Shown here: positions 39,401-51,400 of the stretch, one piece after another | How the letters are laid out: every line of letters starts with the position of its first letter | How positions within the stretch are numbered: the first letter of the stretch is position 1 | NCBI GenBank assembly: GCA_963575645.1 | Contig: OY754466.1 | Coordinates: forward strand, 13,866,001 to 13,930,000 | Length of the DNA: 64,000 nucleotides | Reading direction: 5' to 3' | Source of the DNA: Xanthostigma xanthostigma | Taxonomy: Eukaryota; Arthropoda; Insecta; Raphidioptera; Raphidiidae | Translations under genes and position numbers: made by a program | Notes under the pieces: model-generated | Databases searched by the model: none | The model's input: the letters and a program-made list of their open reading frames with translations, nothing else | What the model was told of the DNA's origin: nothing

Positions 39401-42400
39401 AGATATATGAGAATATGTCGATTTTCTCTATAAAGGGTTAAATTTTCCGAACATATTATGAAGGCAGGAATCTTTCCATAGTATGCACTAATCAGCCGCG
39501 TCATAATACTTCAGCAGTTCCAAACAGTTTCTCGAGCCGCACGTCCAGAATAAGTAAAAACACAGATATATTAGAATATGTCGATTTTCTTTAGAAAGGG
39601 TTAAATATTCCGAACATATTATGGAGGCAGGAATCTTTCCATAGTAGGCACTAATCATCCGCTTCATAATACTTCAGCAGTTCCAAACAGTTTGTCGAGC
39701 CGCACGTCCAGAATACGTAAAAACATAGATATATTAGAATATGTCGATTTTCTCCAAAAAGGGTTAAATTTTCCGAACATATTATGAAGGCTGGAATCTT
39801 TCCATAGTAGGCACTAATCAGCCACGTCATAATACTTCAGCAGTTCCAAACAGTTTGTCGAGCCGCACGTCCAGAATACGTAAAAACACAGATATATTAG
39901 AATATGTCGATTTTCTCTATAAAGGGTTAAATTTTCCGAATATATTATGAAGGCAGGAATCTTTCCATAGTAGGCACTAATCAGCCGCGTCATAATACTT
40001 CAGCAGTTCCAAACAGTTTGTCGAGCCGCACGTCCAGAATACGTAAAAACACAGATATATTAGAATATGTCGATTTTCTCTATAAAGGGTTAAATTTTCC
40101 GAATATATTATGAAAGCAGGAATCTTTCCATAGTAGGCACTAATCAGCCGCGTCATAATACTTCAGCAGTTCCAAACAGTTTCTCGAGCCGCACGTCCAG
40201 AATACGTAAAAACACAGATATATGAGAATATGTCGATTTTCTCTAGAAAGGGTTAAATTTTCCGAACATATTATGAAGGCAGGAATCTTTCCATAGTAGG
40301 CACTAATCAGCCACGTCATAATACTTCAGCAGTTCCAAACAGTTTGTCGAGGCGCACGTCCAGAATACGTAAAAACACAGATTATTAGAATATGTCGATT
40401 TTCTCTATAAAGGGTTAAATTTTCCGAACATATTATGAAGGCAGGAATCTTTCCATAGTAGGCACAAATCAGCCACGTCATAATACTTCAGCAGTTCCAA
40501 ACAGTTTGTCGAGCCGCACGTCCAGAATACGTAAAAACACAGATATATTAGAATATGTCGATTTTCTTTAGAAAGGGTTAAATATTCCGAACATATTATG
40601 GAGGCAGGAATCTTTCCATAGTAGGCACTAATCATCCGCATCATAATACTTCAGCAGTTCAAAACAGTTTCTCGAGCCGCACGTCCAGAATACGTAAAAA
40701 CATAGATATATTAGAATATGTCGATTTTCTCCAGAAAGGGTTAAATTTTCCGAACATATTATGAAGGCAGGAATCTTTCCATAGTAGGCACTAATCTGCC
40801 ACGTCATAATACTTCAGCAGTTCCAAACAGTTTGTCGAGCCGCACGTCCAGAATACGTAAAAACACAGATATATTAGAATATGTCGATTTTCTCTATAAA
40901 GGGTTAAATATTCCGAACATATTATGGAGGCAAGAATCTTTCTATAGTAGGCACTAATCAGCCGCGTCATAATACATCAGCAGTTCCAAACAGTTTCTCG
41001 AGCCGCACGTCCAGAATAAGTAAAAACACAGATATATTAGAATATGTCGATTTTCTCTAGAAAGGGTTAAATTTTCCGAACATATTATGGAGGCAGGAAT
41101 CTTTCTATAGTAGGCACTAATCAGCCGCGTCATAATACATCAGCAGTTCCAAACAGTTTCTCGAGCCGCACGTCCAGAATAAGTAAAAACACAGATATAT
41201 TAGAATATGTCGATTTTCTCTAGAAAGGGTTAAATTTTCCGAACATATTATGAAGGCAGGAATCTTTTCATAGTAGGCACTAATCAGCCGCGTCACAATA
41301 CTTCAGCAGTTCCAAACAGTTTTTAGAGCCGCACGTCGAGAATACGTAAAAACACAGATATATTAGAATATGTCGACTTTCTCTAGAAAGGGTTAAATTT
41401 TCCGAACATATTATGAAGGCAGGAATCTTTTCATAGTAGGCACTAATCAGCCGCGTCATAATACTTCAGCAGTTCCAAACAGTTTCTCGAGCCGCACGTC
41501 CAGAATAAGTAAAAACACAGATATATTAGAATATGTCGATTTTCTCTGGAAAGGGTTAAATTTTCCGAACATATTATGAAGGCAGGAATCTTTCCATAGT
41601 AGGTACTAATCAGCCGCAACATAATACTTCAGCAGTTCCAAACAGTTTTTCGAGCCGCACATCCAGAATACGTAAAAACACAGATATATGAGAATATGTC
41701 GATTTTCTCTAGAAAGGGTTAAATTTTCCGAACATATTATGAAGGCAGGAATCTTTCCATAGTAGGCACTAATCAGCCGCGTCATAATACATCAGCAGTT
41801 CCAAACAGTTTCTCGAGCCGCACGTCCAGAATAAGTAAAAACACAGATATATTAGAATATGTCGATTTTCTCCAGAGAGGGTTAAGTTTTCCGAACATAT
41901 TATGAAGGCAGGAATCTTTCCACAGTAGGCACTAATCAGCCGCGTCATAATACATCAGCAGTTCCAAACAGTTTCTCGAGCCGCACGTCCAGAATAAGTA
42001 AAAACACAGATATATTAGAATATGTCGATTTTCTTTAGAAAGGGTTAAATATTCCGAACATATTATGGAGGCAGGAATCTTTCCATAGTAGGCACTAATC
42101 ATCCGCATCATAATACTTCAGCAGATCCAAACAGTTTCTCGAGCCGCACGTCAAGAATACGTGAAAACACAGATATATTAGAATATGTCGATTTTCTCTA
42201 GAAAGGGTTAAATATTCCGAACATATTATGAAGGCAGGAAACTTTCCATAGTAGGCACTAATCAGCCGCATCATAATACTTTAGCAGTTCTAAACAGTTT
42301 TTCGAGCTGCAAGTAGAGAATATGCAAAAACACAGATTTCAATGTGTATGGGGAAAACGAGCATTAGCGTTATTCTTTACAGCCGAAATGGAAGAGCGCC

Positions 42401-45400
42401 AAAATGAGCAGAGCACTTACAGAAATATTGACAAAGCATAGACCTTTCAAATAAAAAAAAACTCATTCAAATCGAGCGATACGTTTAAAAGTTATTGCAA
42501 TTCTAAACTGGTCATCATTTTAGGTGTTGCGTTTTTTGTGCCGGTCAGTGTAGAATTGCATTTTCTTTTTTCGTATTTTTCTCGGAAACTCGTAAAGCAG
42601 GAACGAAAATTTTTTAAGCAGGAAAAGGCACAAACGAAGCTCAATCCATCCCACCTATTTTGGTCCGTGCGGCTAACAAAGTTGCGGCTAACTTCACGCT
42701 TACCGAATTTTCTTTTTCGATTTTCTCGAGAACGGGAAAAGCAGGAACGAAATTTTTTTAAGCAGGAAAAGGCACAAACGAAGCACAAACCAGCCGCAAG
42801 TAAAAAATGTACAAATTCCAAAAAGTTGCGGCTAGCGTGAACCTGGCCGCAGCTATAATTTCTTCGATTTTCTCGGAAACGCGAAAAGCAGGAACGAATT
42901 TTTTTGGAGCAGGAAAGGGCACAAACGAAGCACAAACCAGCCGCAAGTAAAAAAATTACAAAATCAAAAAAGTTGCGGCTGGCGTGATCCTGGCCGCAGT
43001 TATAAAATTTTCGATTTTCTCGGAAACGCTAAAAGCAGGAACGAAAATTTTTAAAGCAGGAAAAGGCACAAACGAAGCACAAACCAGCCCACCCATTTTG
43101 GTCCATGCGGCTAACAAAGTTGCGGCTGGTTTCACGGAGCCAATCATTTTTCTTTAATTCAACAACTCGATCGTACTTGGATAAAAAAACCCGGCTAAGT
43201 GCGAGTCGGACTCGCGCACCGAGCATTCTGTACAAACTTGTAGGTATGTAAATAGGTCGTCCATCACGGGAATCGAGTCTCGAAGATTATTCCCGCTTTG
43301 CCGTTGGAAGACTTCAACATCGGTCGCGGTCAGTTTACCAACTGCAAATAAGTTTATAATCGCAGACAAATTTTTTTGTGATGTATCTACAAATTTACGG
43401 TTTTCGGATTTTTCCCTTTACTTGTGGTATAAGACATTGCTTCTTGCCGAATTTCATGATTCTATAGGTCAACGGGAAGTACCCTACAGGTTTTGTTTCC
43501 CTTGCGAGTGTCAAAATATGCGGCATAAACAACCGTATCTTCTGATAACGTTGGCTTAAAAGTTTGTTTTTTTCACAGCTCCAAGGGATTGCAGACTTGA
43601 GTATTTGATATTAATTTCAATTTGATACCTTCAAGCGTTCCTGAGAAAAAGGGTCTTGACAGACAGACAGCGGACAACTAAGTGATTCTATAAGTTTTTC
43701 TTTTCTTTTGAGGTGTAGAACCTACGCTGGTACAAACAGTGCTGGATTAAGACTTCTTGATGCCCTTAGCATTTCTTGTCTATGGGCATTCATCTCTAAC
43801 AGCAGTCTAAAAAAATTTCTAATATTATCTGTCTCTGTGAAAAATAACTAATAATTTAGAGTGATGATGATCCTGTTTAAATGTTGGAAGATTAAAGGAT
43901 GAAACCTGGTGACATAGGATCAATGATTCAGTATTTGCTTAGTTCATTGATCCTATGCCACCAGGTTTCATACTTTAGTCTTCCAACATTATCTGTCTCT
44001 GTCATGTTAAGTTTATAATTATTATTTTTTAATTATGAATTTAATAAGCTTAAAATTGATAGAAAAAAGTTAAAAAGCATAGAATTTTAAGAAAAAAATT
44101 GAATCTTAAAATTAATGCTTTCATTGAAAATTTGACTGTCTAGGTATATAAAATCAGTCCTTAGGCATTTTTATACAGTTAATTGAAAAAAAGTTTAAAA
44201 AAATGTTTCGTTTTCATTTTCAAAAATATATTATTATTTATTTTTAATTTATATACTTCTGAAGACAATTTTATAATCAGTAGATCACATTTTTGAGAAC
44301 ATGACAAAAAAAAAATTGGTTGTCTGTAAAGTCGGTTTACGGACGATAGTTTTACGTGATAACGTATTCCGTAATACATAACCTAAATTTATATAATAAT
44401 TATAATAATTCGAATCTATGATATTGCATCTTTCGCTTCAAATTTAGGTAAATTTTATTAAGTAGAATAATAAAACACTATAAAAAGTACACTATTATTA
44501 TATAAAAAACAACTATGGCATGTATCTCTTTTGCGCATGCGCCGATTTTCCCCAAAAAATTTACAAAAATTTCTAGTAAAAATAGATAGAGTAAAAACCG
44601 TTTTAAAAACTATATTATTATTATATAAAACATCATTATAAGAGATATATTCTTTTACGCATGCGCCGATGTTCCCCAAAAACAATAGGCCACTTCATAT
44701 TTGCATATCAAACATCCTCCCAAAATTTGGTTTCAATCCGCTTATCCTTGGTGTCGGAATGATAAGAAATGTCAAAAGTGACGTTTGCAACTGTCAAAGT
44801 ATTATGTTCTAATAATAATTAGTTATTCCAATAGTTAACTTAGAAGGCTTTGCATTTCACAAAATACTAATGTCAAAAAATTGAATTAAACATTAGAAAT
44901 GCAGCCGTTTTCATGTTAAGACAAGACATACGTTATTTTCTAATTTCCATGTACGGCAAACAAAGACGACCGACCGCGTCGCGCGCGCGCCATGCATTAG
45001 ACAACAATGCATTTATACAGCTATTTTTCTATATAAATTTGTATAAAAAAACTGTTTAGGCAAATTCTGTTATACGAAATCTATGTAAAATGTTCTCCTC
45101 TTTCGTTTAAGACTGGTTTCAAACCGATCTGATTTAAATTGAGCGAGAAATTAGCAAAAAGCACGTACAGGGTCAGGTGGAACGTTACGCGTTACGCGTT
45201 ACGAACGTTAGGAACGTTACGTTACACTTTTTCGTGCATGCAGTCGGTGTTTTATCAATTTATAAGATTGGTGATTCATCAATTTATAAGACGTTATCAC
45301 GTCAAAAAATAATTTTTGTTGACACTGTCTGGTGAGGTACTTTTCATTTCTGAGTTGTGATTTTTGCTGCCCCCTGAGACGTGATGCCCAAAGCAATTGC

Positions 45401-48400
45401 TTATTTTGATTATACTTTAATCCAGGACTGGGTACAAACACAAGAAAATTCTTGACACACATTCCTTCTGACTAGATATCATACAGAATACTCGAAAATT
45501 CTACAAAAAAAAATTATATAAATAACCAACAGAGGTTCCATTACTCTTTTATATATTAGTTTTGATTACGATGTCGCTAACGACGCTAATTTCTTTAAAA
45601 AAATCTGCAAGTAAATAAACTATCCCTTGCACAATCTACATACAGTACGAAATTGTCCATGATTTAATATGGGTTTGGCTTACCTGTTGACCAAATCTAC
45701 TCAGCTGCTTACTGAGTTGCCGGCTACAAAGAAAAATTGTTTCTTAAGTTGCAACGTCTAGTATATTTTGTATAGACCAGGGGTCGGCAACCTTTTGAGA
45801 CGGAAGAGCCAAAAGTTACAATTTACAAAATTTCCCAGTTTTTAAAGAGCCACTAAACATTTTTGTTTCAGTATTATAGTATTTGCTTATATATGTATAA
45901 TATACTAGCGGTCCCGCCCGGTTTCACCCGGGTGTAAAAGAATGAATGGGGAAGGAAGGGACATGAGTACACACATTCATCTTAGTTTACCGAGATGAAT
46001 GTTGTGTCCAAATTTCATGATGATCGGAGTTACCGTTCAAAAGTTTTTGTCGATAAAGAGCAGTATTTAAACTTTGTTTAACTAATAATTTTTTTAAATG
46101 AATTAAATAAATAATGTTAAAATAAATTTAAATGTAAGCCTTAGAAGAAAGCAATGTAAAAAATAAAAAAAAAATAAAAATATATTCACCCAACGTGGGG
46201 CTCGAACCCGCGACCCTGATATTGACAGTCGCATGCGCTACCGATTGATCTACCTGAGGTTGTGTTCTTTCATCACTAATATGAGTATATCTAGTAAGTG
46301 CATTTCACATGAATAGAAGCTTATTTTTGAGATACTTTTTGCAACATTTTTCATTAAAGCTCCGCTCCTAATGGTCGTAGAGTAATATTATATAGCCTAT
46401 AGCCTTCCTCGGTAAATGGGCTATCCAAGAAAAAAAAAATTTATTCAATTTGAACCAGTAGTTCCTGAGATTAGCGCGTTCAAACAAACAAACAAACAAA
46501 CAAACTCTTCAGCTTTATATATTAGTATAGATAAATATTTGTTACTTTTTAGTTCGATATAAAGCGTGTTTTTTAATTTTTTTTAAACTATATTTATTAG
46601 CCGGTTTAAGACGGTTATTTAACCGAATGTACATTATTGTGTATGTAGCATACATTGCCCCGCTTTATTAGTCGTACATGATTAAGCTTTGATTAGCTTA
46701 GAAATATAACCAAAAACTATTTCATGTGCAATTTCAATCAAAATGGTTGGAATGTAAAAATAATCTAGGAACTGACAACAATAGTAGAGGCAAGGGCGGC
46801 AAAAATTTAAAAGCCTATACTTGAGATTTGAGAAATGTGTAAATCCGCCACTGTGAAGCCAGGAAGACATCATCTTCTTTATTGAATTAGGCTTTTGAAA
46901 AAAAATAATTATCGATTTTTTTATTGTATTTCAAAACTTTATTATAAATAATATTGATAATCGATGCGAAAAACTTTCAAAAAACTTTTTTTAAATTAAT
47001 TATAAGCAATTTAAAATTGATGAAATATTAAAAAAAATCACGTGACTGCAAACGCACTAAAATTGTTTTTGACAGTTGTGACGTCATAATGGTAAAATGT
47101 ATATACGCAGTATACTATCAATGGCTTCTACATGTGTATTGACTAAAACATTATGACGTCACATTATGTTCGGGAAATGTCGGCGCGTTCTCGGAACTGG
47201 GTACAAAAATTTATTTTTAATTTGATATAACTTTTGAATTAAGTATAACGAAAATAAAAAAAAGAAAAATAGTTTTGTTATAAAACTTATTTACGATCTT
47301 TCCATTTATGACAAAAAAAAATTTCATTCAAAAGCCCAATTGTCGCACTTTGTATTTGATAACAATTAATTTTTCTGCGTAGGTAAATACGCGGTTCGTG
47401 TGTTTCACATGGGTGTTTGGCGAAAGATAACAGTCGACGATCGACTCCCGATCAATTCTAAGGACCAAGTCCTGTTGCCGGGTACATCGACAGACACTTT
47501 CGTAGAAATGTGGCCGTATTTACTAGTCAAGGCTCTTCTCAAGGTCGCCGCATCGACTTGGACGGTGGACAGGGAGATTGTAGATTACAGTACAATTACC
47601 TGCCTGACCGGCTGGATATTTCAGCATGTCGATATTGCAGGTTAGAGACTGTACACATATTTTTGGAAACATTTACAGAACCATAAAAACCAGCGTCGAA
47701 TTGGTATAATCGCCTGTAAGACCAGTGCAGTTAGCCCAAAATCAAGTGAAAAAGGGACAAAATTAATAGCAGAAAACGAATGATGAGGAAGGGAAGAAAC
47801 TGCCGTCAGAAATATAAAAACCAAAAATTCAAATGCGTAAAGGGCAGGAGGGCTGCGTGGGGGCGCGTTTAGGGGTCAAACATGGTTTTTCGTTATTTCC
47901 GGCGAAAGTTGACCTCAAATCGAAAAATGTTGTATGGCAATGTTCTAGGTATTAAAATGATCTACAACTTTTATGAATATAATTTTTTTACAAAACCTAA
48001 AAAATTCAGAGAAATATCGAAAAAACCGTGTTTTTCGTTTTTAATTTTTTCTCCTGCAAAAATGTTTTTTTTCGTGAAATTTTCAGTAGACTTACTTTTC
48101 TATGTCCTAAAAAAGCTGTAATTTTTTCGAATAAAAAAATTAATTTGCCAATGCAATATTAACAAAAAACCGAAAAATTACCCCTAACTTCAACATAAAA
48201 AAGTAGTGTAAACATTTCAGATATTCAAAAATCGTAGTATGGGGTTTTCTTCGTTAAAATGTCTACTTTCAGATGGTGTATTACATTTGTTAATGTAACA
48301 TTGAATTCCCCTTTTATGAATAATTTTAACTGTACATTTTCATATATAATTGCCAAATTTGAACAATCAAAGTTGGGAATTATATTATATGAAAAATGAA

Positions 48401-51400
48401 AATGTACAGTTTCTGTATTTCTGACGGCAGTTTCTTCCCTTCCTCATCATTCGTTTTCTGCTATTAATTTTTTCCTTGTCAAAAGCTAACTTCACTGGGC
48501 TATGTCTTCAATAGTTAGTTTATTTAGTAGATATACAATTTAAACAAAAGCATCTGTTGCTGCACACACGATAGAAGTGAAACTTTTTATGTATGAATAA
48601 TATAAAAATCAATTACGTTTTATAAATATTTGTTTAATATTGAGATAAAAAGATATCTAACAATTTTATCACTAGGTACTCATTATAAAAGATGAAAAAC
48701 TCAATTAATTAAAAACAAAAAAAATAATTAAAAACACAAAATATTATATGCACAACGGGGGATTCGAATCTGTGACCTTTGCGTTATTAGCATAAAGCCC
48801 TAACCAACTGAGCTAAGCAACCATTTGATCGAAGGTCCGTACTCAGTACCTATATACCTCTCATGGAAAGTGCGTCACTCATTTGTGAACGCATTTGTGT
48901 TACTCTTTTAATTCATTATGCTCTCTAAATTGTCGAAGTGCCGCATAAGAAGTTTCACTTCATAACATCGAAAATAGTACCTACAAATTACCACTTGAAT
49001 TCGTATATATTGCCATTATATTAAGGAGTGAGATGCTGTTAGATTTTTCAAAGAATCGATTTTATTTTTCTTTTGCATTTTCTTGAAGTATGATGTTTCG
49101 AAAATAATGTATGGCCCAGGAATAGATAATTAGATGTAAGTAATTATTTAATTAGTATTTCTATACATAAATCAAGTGTAAAATTGGAAAACTGTTTAAA
49201 AAATTTTAAAATTTATAACTCAAAAACTATGAACTTTAGGAAATATAATACCGTATCCATATCGAAATACTAATGTGTTTTTAATGAAATTTTTACAGCT
49301 TATTAATAGCATTAAAAACTAGTCCTTGATCGAAGGATTTTCATTTTGTTTAAAATTTCGAAACATGACATAAACACTCTGTGTAATCAGTTTTATAAAA
49401 TAAACTTAATTTCACGCATGTGACTGCATCTCACGCCTTAAAATAAATAAATAAATATAATATTATATTGAAATACATGTAATGACGTGGTCGTATGGAA
49501 AATACTGTGGTACAAGCAATGCTGAATCACCTTATTTTTTTTTTAATTAGGATTAGACGTAAATGATATTTGGGAGATGTGTGTAGCTTACTCAAGCCAC
49601 TATACTTGGCCTGAGGATCCACCAATAGAAGAAATAACCGATAAAAGTTCGAAAAAGTCGGATAAAACTGATAAATCTGGAAAGAAGCCAACATCAATGC
49701 ACAATCTAATCCCCACTTATTTATTTGGCATTTGTGAAGATATGACGTACGTAATAAAATTTTTGTTATTTCATATTAATTTGAAAATTAAGTATTTTTT
49801 AAACATTTTTTTAATATTTTATTTAGATCAGTTTCAAGTGACTTGGTTTCAAATGTTACACCGTGCTGGAGCCATTCTTTTTTGATTGAACAAACCAGAG
49901 ATATTCCTCTTGAAAATCCAGGAGAACCAATAAGTTTGTTTGTTTTCTTAAATATTATTTTAAGAGTTATCGGCTTTAGTACCAATTTATATTTTCAGTT
50001 TATTATTTTATAATTATAAATTAGAAAAAATTCAACCCATAATTTTGGATCTGAGAACTTGGGGTTTGTGATACATCGACACAGAGAGAATAGACCACAC
50101 AGACAGACCAGAAAACACGTTCAAAGGTTAAGGAAGGTGGTCTTTTAACGGCGTCGTTTAATCAAACTCGAACCAAAAGCTCGTCGAAAACAACCAATTA
50201 TGTTCTTAGAAAAAGACAGAGATTGGCAGCCGTTATGTTTCATTTAGGTCTTATATAGGGGATATAGTAGTCTATTCTCTAATCCAGTGATGTCAAAGAT
50301 ACGGCCCGCGGGTTACATCCGGCCTTCAAGCCATTGCAATATGGCCCGCGACCAGAATCTATCCAGTGAGGATTTTAGACGGCATTCAATGCCACTACGT
50401 TTTTTAAAAATTGCTGGATCCTATCATCCTCAAGCTCAAAACAATTTGGCCTTTTTATTGCCTTTATATGAAAATAAAGAGTTTAATTTAGTATGTTTTT
50501 TAGTTTTCAATTTAGAGTCTGGCCCGCTAACCCACCCTAAATCTTATAAATGGCCTTTTAGAAATCAGTCTGACACCCCTACTCTAATCTATGAAAATGA
50601 CAGATAGGTAGACAACGACCTCTGTATAATCTCGGCGATTTCGAATCACGGTTTGTTTTTAAATCCACAATTTTTTAATTATTATCTTGTATACAATTAG
50701 ATTTAATCGTTATTTGTTCCAGAATTGGAGGCTTGGAAACATTATCGTTGGGAGTCTTGGGCTATTGAAAAAGGAATTTTATCGGACGAAAGAAAAAAAA
50801 TACCAATAAAATATTTCAAAATGATTAGTTTTTTTAAACAAGTGACAGATTCTATTAAGCACACACCTCCAAGTTTCGAAAAATCAATGAGTAAAGTGGC
50901 ATCAAGCATAGATGCAAAAAGTAGTAAGAATGCTATTTCAGATAAAACTGGCAAAAAAGGTGACGGAGATGCACCCGTAACACATCCAGACCCAAGCATT
51001 TGGGGTGATTTTAACCAATTGGGACCTCATATATTTCGACTTTGCATTTACTTCAAGCCATCAGCATTTAAAACAAACATTAAAATCACCAACTTATTTC
51101 TGAATGCAGCCCATGCAGTAAAACCGAAAGGAGCAAGTGCTAAACCCCCTCCCGGAAAAGCAGGCCCAGTCGAGGAATTGAACGAACCTATCATTTTGAG
51201 ATGGCCACATACATTAGTAAAATCTAGAAATGAACCGCTCTATATTTTTATGGACAGTTTAGATTTTAAATTTCTGGTCGTCACCTTATCACATCAAAGC
51301 TCAAGATTCTCTCTCAATGAAATAGAAAAAATGGAAAGGCGGAAATCCCTAGTGCTTAGAAGGAATTCGATGTTTAGATCTGCCACGTCTTGCAGTAGAA

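Larger units (their letters stand above)
28467..43141. mobile_element. Giant foldback element (14.7 kb palindrome with 9-bp target duplication)
   Basis: The left end GGCTCCGTGAAACCAGCC is the exact reverse complement of the right end. Paired positions add up to 71608 across the outer arms. For example, one 147-codon frame at 28673-29116 (+) is repeated identically at 42492-42935 (-). The ends are flanked by AATCATTTT on both sides. Each arm holds subrepeats, a spacer and a 163-bp monomer array around a palindromic core. Known Mutator-like foldback elements (FB-NOF of Drosophila) also have tandem-repeat arms and 9-bp duplications. No transposase frame is visible, so this would be non-autonomous; the family assignment is inference. 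Confidence 0.85.
27866..47382 (+). other. 19.5 kb intron 3 of Adgb
   Basis: The intron separates two exons that share a split Gly codon in the calpain-like domain. From left to right it holds a 333-bp inverted-repeat element (28093-28425), the 14.7 kb foldback element (28467-43141), a GTGCGAGTCGGACTCGCGC-type repeat near 43195, a hairpin (43876-43995), a 44.3-45.3 kb composite repeat, the start of an element with CAGGGGTCGGCAACC (45780) and a retroposon-like repeat with an internal tRNA-like block (45900-46530). Confidence 0.9.

Noticed and set aside
48750-48823. Functional tRNA-Ile gene
   Set aside because: D arm and anticodon are good, but the T stem and acceptor stem do not pair.
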